Of a stretch of DNA of 10,219 nucleotides, positions 1 through 7,214 are shown one piece after another. Made by a program: the position numbers and the translations under genes. Position 1 is the stretch's first letter, and every line of letters begins with the position of its first letter. The DNA comes from Pseudomonadales bacterium (GTDB taxonomy: Bacteria > Pseudomonadota > Gammaproteobacteria > Pseudomonadales > Moraxellaceae): assembly GCA_013043915.1 (NCBI GenBank), contig JABEVH010000034.1, positions 1-10,219 of the forward strand. The letters are read 5' to 3'. The notes beneath the pieces are model-generated. The model was not told the DNA's origin and ran no database searches. It saw only the letters and a program-made list of their open reading frames with translations.

Positions 1-2104
1 ACCCTTCTTGTAGCCATTGTAAGGCTGCTTGCATTTGTTCAGCTCGCAAGGGTTTGATGAGATAGCCTTGTAAACCAAGGTCAAGTAATTCACTTTCTAA
101 CCCAGGTGACCACGTGGTTGTGAGCAACAGGCATGCTGGGCGAGGAGGCATGGGCCATAAAGCGGCCCATTGTTGGCGGTTACTCGGAGAGTCATCTAAT
201 AATATCAAGTCGGGTTGTGTATCTTCTTGCTCGGCGTAGCCAGAAGATAAGTGACGCATTTCCGTCACCCGCCAAGGAGATGAAAACAGTAGACGTACCT
301 GCTCGCGATGACCTGCAAGTTCATCTACCAGCCACATTCTTCCAGTTCCCAGCAAGGGCATAAGCAATGGAGTGATGGGCTGCGTGCTGAGCTCAAGCAT
401 GACATAAAATCCAAATACTGTTCCTTGTCCTTCGACACTGCGTACCCAGATATCCCCTTCCATCAGGCTTACCAAGGCTTTACAGATGGCCAGCCCCAGC
501 CCTGTTCCGCCAAATCTTCGGCTGGTGGAAGCATCAGCTTGGGAGAATTTGACAAATAGCCTCTGAATATGTTCTTCAGGGATACCTATGCCGGTGTCCT
601 CAACAGTAATGGACAGCTTAACCTGCTTAGAACCCTGCTGGCGGGCAGCGACATCAAGATGAATGCTGCCCTGCTGGGTAAATTTAATGGCATTACCGAC
701 GAGGTTCATCAGGATTTGACGCAAACGCTGTATGTCACCTTTGACATGAAATAATGTGCCTGGGGCCCAGTGGACACTCAGTTGTACCGGTTTAGCAGCA
801 ACACGTGACTGATGCAGGTCCAGTGCTTCTTCTAGTAATTTTTGTAGATCAAAGTCCAGGTATTCCAGTTCGAGTTTTCCTGCATCAAGCCGAGACATAT
901 CAAGAATGTCATTGATCAGTTCTAAGAGCTGCTGGCCTGAGTTGACCAAGGTATGCACATATGAGCGCTGTTCACCTTGCAGAGGCGTTTGGGCCAGTAG
1001 TTGTGCGGTACCGATGACTCCATTCATCGGTGTCCTGATCTCGTGGGAGATCATGGCAAAAAAATCGGCTTGGCTGCGTAAAGCCATTTCAGCCTTGTCT
1101 CGGGCTGTACGTAATTGCATTTCAGCTGACTTGGTTGCCGATATGTCACGTAGCACCATCACCCAGCAGCAGGGGCTGCTGGGTATCTCAAGACGTGATA
1201 AATTCATTTCAAGGAGGGTGTCAAGTCCTCGATGCTTGAGTTTGATGGTGTGGGGGCGGCGTGGAGGGGTCTCGGCTAGCACCAAAACTTCATCAAGGGT
1301 CTCTGCTTGAAAAACATCTTGCCAGGACTGTCCTTGCAGGGAAGTTTCTTGAGAGAACAGCGAGGATGCTGCTGGGTTGGCCAGGATGATGCGTCCAAGG
1401 CCATCCAGCAGTAACAAACCCTCTGTGGCATGCTGCATGACGGCCATCATGACATCTTGCTGGGCGCGAGCTTGTCGCTCCATGCTACGGCGATCACTGA
1501 TATCAAGGGTAAAACTGACGATTGTGTCGATAGCTCCATCGATATTGCGTAGTGAGTGAGCCAGTATCTGTGCATCTATGACGGAGCCATTAGCCTTGAG
1601 AAGGCGTGTTTCAAAATTAACGTAAGCACATTGTCCTTGCTCAAGTTGTAGCCAGGACTGTAGGGTGAGATCACGGACATCAGGATGAAAGATGTCCATA
1701 AACTTCACACGACGCAGCTGGGATGATTCATACCCTAGCAGGTCGACCATACATGTATTTACATAGAGGCATCGATGGCCAAGATCATGAATGGCAACAG
1801 CTAACTGAGCCTCATCGAGGCAAGTGTTAGGGAGATAGTGGTTCCAAGGCTGTAGGGTGGCATCTGGTTCAGGTAAGGAAGCCGCCTCCCTGCGTTGCCA
1901 AAGCCAAAACCCTGCCAACCAGCCGCCAAAGCAGGTACTAAAAATGCATGTAATATCAAAAATTGGTTCAAATACAATCCCATAATGGGAAAGAACCACA
2001 GAAAGCACAAGCACACAAGACAGCCACATCCCAACAATGATTCGCAGGGGCAGTTTCATCAGGTTGTGGGAACGGTGTTGCCTTAAGGCAGCTAAGTCCG
2101 GCAT
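1..2104 (-). CDS. Membrane-anchored PAS-PAS hybrid sensor histidine kinase (C-terminus beyond left edge)
   Basis: An uninterrupted minus-strand frame gives 701 codons and runs off the left edge. Two hydrophobic segments (about residues 22-45 and 47-69), separated by only a few residues, anchor it in the inner membrane. Two PAS-like regions follow (about 96-205 and 218-325). The HisKA domain has the phospho-acceptor His354 in ISHEIRTPMNG. The HATPase domain shows the N box (N471 in NLVGNAIKF), G1 (D503 in DTGIGIP) and G2 (GGTGLGLA, 532-539). A receiver-like domain starts near 588, with D594/E595, D637 in LILLDD and K684 in LIKPL. Further receiver or Hpt domains, as in GacS/BarA, may lie past the edge. 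The start ATG at 2104 has AGGA ten bases upstream (2115-2118); an ATG at 2059 is the alternative, with no good ribosome site. It begins 76 bases after ilvD. The PAS ligand and partner regulator are unknown. The histidine kinase call is firm; the phosphorelay architecture is inference. Confidence 0.93.
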   Translation of the reverse strand, partial: MPDLAALRQHRSHNLMKLPLRIIVGMWLSCVLVLSVVLSHYGIVFEPIFDITCIFSTCFGGWLAGFWLWQRREAASLPEPDATLQPWNHYLPNTCLDEAQLAVAIHDLGHRCLYVNTCMVDLLGYESSQLRRVKFMDIFHPDVRDLTLQSWLQLEQGQCAYVNFETRLLKANGSVIDAQILAHSLRNIDGAIDTIVSFTLDISDRRSMERQARAQQDVMMAVMQHATEGLLLLDGLGRIILANPAASSLFSQETSLQGQSWQDVFQAETLDEVLVLAETPPRRPHTIKLKHRGLDTLLEMNLSRLEIPSSPCCWVMVLRDISATKSAEMQLRTARDKAEMALRSQADFFAMISHEIRTPMNGVIGTAQLLAQTPLQGEQRSYVHTLVNSGQQLLELINDILDMSRLDAGKLELEYLDFDLQKLLEEALDLHQSRVAAKPVQLSVHWAPGTLFHVKGDIQRLRQILMNLVGNAIKFTQQGSIHLDVAARQQGSKQVKLSITVEDTGIGIPEEHIQRLFVKFSQADASTSRRFGGTGLGLAICKALVSLMEGDIWVRSVEGQGTVFGFYVMLELSTQPITPLLMPLLGTGRMWLVDELAGHREQVRLLFSSPWRVTEMRHLSSGYAEQEDTQPDLILLDDSPSNRQQWAALWPMPPRPACLLLTTTWSPGLESELLDLGLQGYLIKPLRAEQMQAALQWLQEG

Positions 2105-2116
2105 ATCCGCCGAGTC

Positions 2117-2147
2117 CTATGCAGTATAGACTTACAGTCAAGCATAG
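2117..2147. repeat. Imperfect dyad upstream of the hybrid kinase gene
   Basis: Nested inverted arms are visible: CTATGC (2117-2122) with GCATAG (2142-2147), and GACT (2129-2132) with AGTC (2136-2139), around a three-base centre. The arms are separated by unequal unpaired stretches, so the structure is imperfect. It ends about 12 bases before the kinase ATG and overlaps the putative AGGA ribosome site, so it could be an operator or an RNA hairpin limiting translation. It could also be chance. The same stretch holds TATACT on the minus strand (2123-2128), a fair -10 hexamer but without a good -35 partner. Confidence 0.3.
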
Positions 2148-2180
2148 AACCGGCATCTTTGCAGGCAGTAAGGTGCCTAT

Positions 2181-3860
2181 TTAGTCTAGCTTATCGGTTA
2201 CCGCTCCTAGAGAAGCACTGGTGGCTGTCGCTGCATATTTGGCCAAAACACCGCGGCGATACTTAGGTGCAGGTTTTTTCCAGGCTAAACGTCGTCGTGC
2301 GATTTCTTCTTCACTGACTTGCAGCTGCAAGCTGCGTGTTGATGCATCGATAAAAATCTTGTCACCATGCTCAACTAAGGCCAATAGCCCCCCTTCATAA
2401 GCTTCGGGTGTAATATGACCAACAACAAAGCCATGAGAGCCACCGGAGAAGCGACCATCGGTAATCAGGGCTACACTTTTCCCTAAGCCTTTGCCCATGA
2501 CGGCAGAGGTAGGAGAGAGCATTTCACGCATTCCAGGACCGCCACGAGGCCCCTCATAACGAATGACAATCACATCACCTGCCTGAACCTCATCGCCAAG
2601 TATTCCAGCCAAAGCAAGTTCTTCGCTATCATAGACTCTGGCTTGACCTGAGAATTTCAGGCCCTCTTTACCCGTAATTTTGGCAACAGCACCTTCCTCT
2701 GCCAAGTTTCCGCTCAAAATTACCAGATGCGAATCAGCTTTGATCGGATGATCAAAGTCACGGATAATATCTTGCCCGGCAGGGTAATCATCAACCTGAG
2801 CTAAGTTTTCCGCTAGGGTTTTTCCCGTAACAGTCATACAGTCACCATGCAGCAAACCCTGTTGCAGCATGCGTTTCATCAGAGGCTGAATCCCTCCGAT
2901 GGCTACTAGCTCGCTCATCATGTAACGTCCTGATGGGCGTAGGTCGGCCAATACCGGGGAGGTTTTGCCCAAAGTTACAAAATCATCGAGGGACAGAGGT
3001 ATATCGACACTATGAGCCATAGCGAGCAAGTGCAAAACAGCATTGGTTGAGCCACCAAGAGCGATGACAACGCGTATGGCATTTTCAAAAGCCTTGCGTG
3101 TCATAATGTCGCGTGGCTTTATATCAAGGCGTAATAAATTCATGACAGCTGCACCAGCTCGTTGACAGTCGCTGGTTTTAGCTGCAGAAATAGCATCCTG
3201 GGCACTGGAGCCAGGTAGGGACATTCCCAGAGCCTCAATAGCTGAGGCCATAGTATTTGCGGTATACATCCCGCCGCATGAACCTGGGCCAGGAATAGCA
3301 ACTTCTTCAATTTGCTTGACCTGTATGCTGTTCAGTTCTCCACGAGCATGCTGACCTACGGCCTCAAATACCGAGATAATATCAGTGTGTCCCTTGCCTG
3401 GCTGTATCGTGCCGCCATAGACAAAAACAGAAGGACGGTTAAGGCGTGCCATACCCATGACACATCCAGGCATGTTTTTATCACATCCACCAATAGCGAT
3501 GAGACCGTCAAAGCCTTCACACCCAGCTACGGCTTCGATCGAGTCAGCGATGATTTCCCGAGAGACGAGGGAATACTTCATGCCTTCCGTGCCGTTGGCA
3601 ATGCCATCCGATACCGTAATGGTGTTAAAAATAACGGGTTTGCCGCCAGCTTCAGTTGTGCCATGTTCAGCTTCACGAGCTAGGCGATCGATATGCATAT
3701 TACAAGGTGTTACCATGGCCCAGGTCGAGGCTATGCCTATCTGTGGTTTCAGGAAATCTTCGTCAGTAAAGCCTACTGCCCGCAACATGGCTCTTCCGGG
3801 GGCCGCTTCTATACCATCCACTACTTGGGAGGAGTGTTTACGTATATCATGATCGCTCAT
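2181..3860 (-). CDS. ilvD: Dihydroxy-acid dehydratase, short form
   Basis: The 559-residue product is dihydroxy-acid dehydratase (EC 4.2.1.9), a cytoplasmic iron-sulfur enzyme. It dehydrates 2,3-dihydroxyisovalerate and 2,3-dihydroxy-3-methylvalerate in branched-chain amino-acid synthesis. IlvD/Edd family motifs run the whole length: TPCNMH (Cys53), GGCDKNMPGC (Cys126, Lys128, Cys133), GPGSCGGMYTANTM (Cys195), and DGRFSGGSHG near 468-477, which holds the conserved catalytic serine region. Cys53, Cys126 and Cys195 are the expected cluster ligands, and the CDK lysine is the usual magnesium-site residue. It is shorter than the roughly 616-residue E. coli IlvD and matches the approximately 560-residue class typical of cyanobacteria and Bacillus. 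The ATG at 3860 lies 19 bases after the START gene; the ribosome site is weak (AAGATGAG). No leader peptide or attenuator is visible upstream, so regulation here does not look like the E. coli ilv operon. Confidence 0.97.
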   Translation of the reverse strand: MSDHDIRKHSSQVVDGIEAAPGRAMLRAVGFTDEDFLKPQIGIASTWAMVTPCNMHIDRLAREAEHGTTEAGGKPVIFNTITVSDGIANGTEGMKYSLVSREIIADSIEAVAGCEGFDGLIAIGGCDKNMPGCVMGMARLNRPSVFVYGGTIQPGKGHTDIISVFEAVGQHARGELNSIQVKQIEEVAIPGPGSCGGMYTANTMASAIEALGMSLPGSSAQDAISAAKTSDCQRAGAAVMNLLRLDIKPRDIMTRKAFENAIRVVIALGGSTNAVLHLLAMAHSVDIPLSLDDFVTLGKTSPVLADLRPSGRYMMSELVAIGGIQPLMKRMLQQGLLHGDCMTVTGKTLAENLAQVDDYPAGQDIIRDFDHPIKADSHLVILSGNLAEEGAVAKITGKEGLKFSGQARVYDSEELALAGILGDEVQAGDVIVIRYEGPRGGPGMREMLSPTSAVMGKGLGKSVALITDGRFSGGSHGFVVGHITPEAYEGGLLALVEHGDKIFIDASTRSLQLQVSEEEIARRRLAWKKPAPKYRRGVLAKYAATATSASLGAVTDKLD

Positions 3861-3879
3861 CAGTTTGTACTCATCTTAA

Positions 3880-4605
3880 TCAGGGTTTTATCAGTCCATG
3901 CCACAGGTTCTGCACTGCTTCAGGCAGTTTTTTGCCATCACTGTATTCGGATTTTTTTACCATACGTAATAAACCACGCACAGAGTAATAGGGGGCATCG
4001 AGTTGCACCAGATTATCGATCCAGCGAGGGATCCATCCGCCTGGATCAGCATAGCCCACGAGTTCTAGGTGCATCGTTCCATCCGGGCCGGGTGTAAAAA
4101 TCCATTCCAGCTCTTCATTGATCATGCGTACGTAATGCGGCTGATCGGGGAGGAGATGCTGCTCTTCCCAGGTTTTGACGATGACAGCATGGCGCTGGTC
4201 ATCACGGTAGGCTAAGCCATGGATAATGGTGTCGCGGTCGGTGATGCCATAGGGTGCATCATGAATGATGTAGATTTGATACTCGGTGTCAGAAATACGC
4301 TGTATGACACGGGCTTCTCCGCAACGGTAGATCCAGTCACAAAAATGGTCAAAATCAATCAACACACCACCCACGGCATCGGGGGGGGCTTGGAAGTCAG
4401 CTTCGATTAGAAAACTCTTAAGACGCTTGCCGGGATCTTGTCGCAGGTAAGCCTGAATGTGATGAATATGATCGTTTTTAGCTAGGTGCCAACCTGCTGC
4501 TGCAATGGCATCGGTTTGTGAGTCGGAGTAGGCGGATAATGAAGTCAGGCAGAGCAGCGACAAAGCGGTGTAGCACAGCCTGCGCAATGAAGAAATAAAC
4601 GACAT
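3880..4605 (-). CDS. Exported START-domain (lipid-transfer-like) protein
   Basis: The 241-residue product has a signal peptide: basic RR at 8-9, a hydrophobic core at about 11-24, and probable cleavage after SLSA (residue 25). No proper lipobox is seen, so it is probably a soluble periplasmic protein. Residues about 38-215 resemble the bacterial START fold (StAR-related lipid transfer): GWHLAKNDHIH at the start, a DFDHFCDW helix, APYGITDRD (117-125), and ADPGGWIPRW (186-195) before a C-terminal helix. Proteins of this family bind hydrophobic ligands in a deep cavity, but the bacterial periplasmic members have no settled ligand. The start is set at Met5 of the longest frame because GGAGT sits six bases upstream of it; the ATG at 4617 has no ribosome site. 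It lies 38 bases after argA and 19 bases before ilvD, so it is probably cotranscribed. Nothing in the sequence ties it to amino-acid synthesis. Confidence 0.85.
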   Translation of the reverse strand: MSFISSLRRLCYTALSLLCLTSLSAYSDSQTDAIAAAGWHLAKNDHIHHIQAYLRQDPGKRLKSFLIEADFQAPPDAVGGVLIDFDHFCDWIYRCGEARVIQRISDTEYQIYIIHDAPYGITDRDTIIHGLAYRDDQRHAVIVKTWEEQHLLPDQPHYVRMINEELEWIFTPGPDGTMHLELVGYADPGGWIPRWIDNLVQLDAPYYSVRGLLRMVKKSEYSDGKKLPEAVQNLWHGLIKP

Positions 4606-4610
4606 GCAAG

Positions 4611-4615
4611 ACTCC
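4611..4615 (-). promoter_or_regulatory. Ribosome binding site that fixes the START-gene start
   Basis: GGAGT on the minus strand is followed by a five-base gap (TTTGC-like spacing of the reading TCTTGC from the last G) and then the ATG at 4605. It is the clearest Shine-Dalgarno sequence in the window. It overlaps the upstream in-frame ATG at 4617, which cannot use it, so translation should begin four codons later than the longest frame. Confidence 0.7.
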
Positions 4616-4643
4616 ATATAATTATGATGGCAGGGAGAATGCG

Positions 4644-5957
4644 CTAAATTTGTTTGCTAAAAACTAGCGAGTTTCTTTGCAGATTGTACAGAGCGACTCG
4701 GGAGGAAGGCAGGTCATCGACACTGGTCGCCTCAAACCCATGCTCCATGAACCAGTGTGCTGTTCGGGTAGTGAGTACGAAAAGTCGTTTCAAGCCCCGG
4801 GTACTGGCTCGTTTTTCTAGAAAATCCAGAAGTTCTGAGCCGCGTGATGATCGACGGTAGTTGGGATGTATAGCTAAACAGGCTATTTCACCTGAGCTGT
4901 CATGGCCTTCATCCTGCGGCAAGGGGTAGAGTGCTCCGCAACCAACGATCATCCCGTCGCGTTCAATGATTACGAATTGATTGATTTCGTTTTCCAGTTT
5001 TTCGCGTGACCGGCGAACCAGGATACCCTCTTCCTCCATGGGACGTAACAGTTCCAATAAGCCACCTATATCTTCGATTTCTGCTGAACGAATTTCTTCA
5101 TAAGGATCTTGTGTGATTAAGGTGCCAGAGCCATCCCGCGTGAAAAGTTCTTGTAGCAGGGCACCATCGCGACGATAAGAGACGATATGGATTCGACGGA
5201 CACCACCTCGGCATGCAGTGCGTGCGGCATTTAGATAACGTAATAGTTCGTTATCTAAAGACTTGTCGCGCAGGTACTGATCAACTTCGTTGGGTATCAG
5301 CTCTCGTAGTAAATGATGGTCTTTTTCCAGCCCATCAAACTCAGAAAGACAAATCAATTTGTCGGCATGTAAAGCCTGGGCTACATGCACAGCAACATCT
5401 TCAGCCAGAAGATTGAAAACCTCGCCGGTGGGTGAGTATCCCATGGGGCCAAGGATAGCTATATGACGATTATCCAGCTGTTTTTGTATAGCATCGACAT
5501 CGACCGAGCGAACTTCTCCGGTCAGGCAATAGTCAATGCCGTCACGAACGCCATAGGGGCGAGCTGTTACAAAGTTGCCAGAGACTGCATCGATACGTGC
5601 ACCGTACATGGGAGAATTTGCCAACCCCATGGATAAGAGCCCTTCAATTTGGATTCTGACAGAGCCTACTGCATCAAGTACACAACGCAGAGATTCACGT
5701 GTGGTTATGCGCACACCTTGCTGAAAAGGCGTGGTTAGCCCATATTCAAGAAGGTTCTCATCGATTTGAGGGCGAGCACCATGCACCAGCACCAGTTTGA
5801 TGCCCAGAGAATGTAGCAACGCGATGTCGTGTACCGTGTGGTTGAAGCTATCATCGTTGACAGCTTCGCCACCAAAGAGCAACACAAACGTCTTGCCGCG
5901 GTGTGCGTTAATGTAAGGAGCTGAATTGCGGAACCAGTGCACATACTGTTCCGTCAT
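4644..5957 (-). CDS. argA: Amino-acid N-acetyltransferase (N-acetylglutamate synthase)
   Basis: The 437-residue product transfers acetyl from acetyl-CoA to L-glutamate (EC 2.3.1.1), the first committed step of arginine synthesis in the cytoplasm. An amino-acid-kinase-like domain spans about residues 20-275, with VLVHGARPQI (56-65), TARPYGV, and GYSPTGEVFNLLAEDVA (173-189). This region in ArgA proteins binds arginine for feedback inhibition. A GNAT domain follows (about 290-437), with CLAIHPNYRRSSRGSELL carrying the acetyl-CoA loop and TTRTAHWFMEHGF. The start ATG at 5957 is chosen because MTEQYVHWFRNSAPYINAHR aligns with the usual N-terminus of gammaproteobacterial ArgA and gives the usual length. 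The ribosome site there is poor. An ATG at 6005 (453 residues) is the main alternative, and a TTG at 6071 would overlap argE. It follows argE by 80 bases. Function is secure; the start is moderately so. Confidence 0.96.
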   Translation of the reverse strand: MTEQYVHWFRNSAPYINAHRGKTFVLLFGGEAVNDDSFNHTVHDIALLHSLGIKLVLVHGARPQIDENLLEYGLTTPFQQGVRITTRESLRCVLDAVGSVRIQIEGLLSMGLANSPMYGARIDAVSGNFVTARPYGVRDGIDYCLTGEVRSVDVDAIQKQLDNRHIAILGPMGYSPTGEVFNLLAEDVAVHVAQALHADKLICLSEFDGLEKDHHLLRELIPNEVDQYLRDKSLDNELLRYLNAARTACRGGVRRIHIVSYRRDGALLQELFTRDGSGTLITQDPYEEIRSAEIEDIGGLLELLRPMEEEGILVRRSREKLENEINQFVIIERDGMIVGCGALYPLPQDEGHDSSGEIACLAIHPNYRRSSRGSELLDFLEKRASTRGLKRLFVLTTRTAHWFMEHGFEATSVDDLPSSRVALYNLQRNSLVFSKQI

Positions 5958-6037
5958 GGCTTCTAGTGAGGGGCTTGATTTATCCGGCACCGTAATCCAT
6001 TCCATGAATGCGATACAACATTCTATGCTGACTTGCT

Positions 6038-7213
6038 CTAAGGTGAAAGCACCTGGGTAGAGTGCAAGCAAAAATGGTTAATGAGTTGTTCAAGGATCCG
6101 GGTCATGGGCGTGATGCGATCTAGGTCAAGGTACTCGTTGGGCTGGTGGGCGCAGTCGATGTCACCAGCTCCCAGGATGACAGTGTCTAGTCCCAGTGCG
6201 CTCAGGTAAGGAGCTTCCGTGGCGTAACTCACGGCCCTGGCCTCGGCGCCTGTTAGGTTAACGCACGCCTGTATAATGGCCGCATCGCTTCGGCAGGAAA
6301 AGGGTGGTGTGCCAGAAAAAAGTGGTTCGAGGGTAGCCTGTACTTGGTGTCGCTCTGCTATATGGGTGATCTGAGTCTGCAGGGTTTGAAACAGATCAGC
6401 TGTATCCATGCCGGGCAAGGGTCGCAGATCAAATTGCAGTTCACATTCAGCGCAAATTCGGTTGGGGTTGTCGCCACCATGAATACACCCGAGATTCATG
6501 GTCGGATAGGGTACGCTGAAGAGAGGTTGTTGATAGCGCTGTTGTATGATTGTCCGGTAGTCCAAAAGGCTCTGTATCATGTGATGCATGGCTTCCAGTG
6601 CATTATGGCCCAGGTCAGGATTTGAGCTATGACCACTTTGCCCTTGTACGCGCAGACGGCACATCAGGATACCCTTATGCATGCGAACAGGTTTGAGCCC
6701 GGTGGGCTCGCCTATGACGGCTTGAGCTATACCAAGAAATTGGTCCTGGCGTAAGGCTTGAGCACCACGCATGGAACTCTCTTCATCGCAGGTGGCCAAT
6801 AACATCAGGGGTGCTCTAAACTGTTCAGGCTTAAACTTCACCACAGCATGAAGTGCCATAGCAAAGAAGCATTTCATGTCGGCAATGCCCAGTCCAACCA
6901 GCTTGTCTGCATGTTGTATAAGTTTAAAAGGATCAGATATCCAACCTTGAGCATCGTAGGGGACGGTGTCCGTATGTCCGGATAACAGAAGGCCGCCATG
7001 CCCTTGGCCACAGGTGGCAAGCAGGTTATATTTTCCTGGGCTGACGGGCAGAATTTCACAACGAAAACCCAAGGGCTCAGCCCAGCTGGCCAGTAAGTTG
7101 ACGATATTCAGATTGCTCATGTCGAGGTGGTGGTGAGAAGAGCTTACGGAAGGTATAGCCACCAGTTCTCGCATCATGGTCAGAAGTGGAGGAAGGACCA
7201 ACGGAGTGAACAT
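6038..7213 (-). CDS. argE: Acetylornithine deacetylase
   Basis: The 391-residue product is an M20-family metal-dependent hydrolase that deacetylates N2-acetylornithine to ornithine (EC 3.5.1.16) in the linear arginine pathway. Visible metal and catalytic residues are H80 and D82 in SGHTDTVP, D112 in GIADMK, E144/E145 in CDEES, E169 in GEPTG, and H356 near the C-terminus in CAHQPNE. A dimerisation (lid) domain lies between about 178 and 290, with GQSGHSS inside it. Length fits E. coli ArgE (383). The start at 7213 matches the family N-terminus; the reading TGAAATG places it one base after the stop of the upstream regulator, which suggests translational coupling. An ATG at 7258 and a TTG at 7357 would extend it into the regulator gene. 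The usual glycine after ADMK is Cys115 here, apparently tolerable. ArgE rather than a bifunctional ArgJ fits an ArgA-containing pathway. Confidence 0.95.
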   Translation of the reverse strand: MFTPLVLPPLLTMMRELVAIPSVSSSHHHLDMSNLNIVNLLASWAEPLGFRCEILPVSPGKYNLLATCGQGHGGLLLSGHTDTVPYDAQGWISDPFKLIQHADKLVGLGIADMKCFFAMALHAVVKFKPEQFRAPLMLLATCDEESSMRGAQALRQDQFLGIAQAVIGEPTGLKPVRMHKGILMCRLRVQGQSGHSSNPDLGHNALEAMHHMIQSLLDYRTIIQQRYQQPLFSVPYPTMNLGCIHGGDNPNRICAECELQFDLRPLPGMDTADLFQTLQTQITHIAERHQVQATLEPLFSGTPPFSCRSDAAIIQACVNLTGAEARAVSYATEAPYLSALGLDTVILGAGDIDCAHQPNEYLDLDRITPMTRILEQLINHFCLHSTQVLSP

Positions 7214-7214
7214 T

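Noticed and set aside
133..1559. Plus-strand open frames of 60-134 codons
   Set aside because: They are antisense to the hybrid kinase, whose minus-strand frame is continuous and full of kinase motifs.
2113..2141. TTGACT as a -35 box for the kinase gene
   Set aside because: No matching -10 hexamer exists at 16-18 bases; the nearby TATACT is only seven bases away. A start there would leave almost no leader.
1801..2156. Minus-strand frames of 78 and 62 codons with hydrophobic stretches near the kinase start
   Set aside because: They are out of frame with the kinase gene, which explains the hydrophobicity through its own two membrane segments.
2161..2180. AGGCA/TGCCT hairpin after ilvD as a terminator
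   Set aside because: The stem is only five base pairs and is not followed by a T-run on the minus strand.
3312..4097. Overlapping plus-strand open frames of 123, 131 and 134 codons opposite ilvD and the START gene
   Set aside because: They lie antisense to well-conserved coding sequence, show no recognisable domain, and overlap each other in different frames.
4560..4590. Lipoprotein signal in the START protein (cysteines in the hydrophobic segment)
   Set aside because: The residues before each cysteine do not fit the lipobox, and a normal signal peptidase I site follows.
5958..6071. TTG (6071) and ATG (6005) as starts for argA
   Set aside because: The 6071 start would overlap argE and add 38 residues unlike other ArgA N-termini. 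The 6005 start has no clear ribosome site and is kept only as an alternative.
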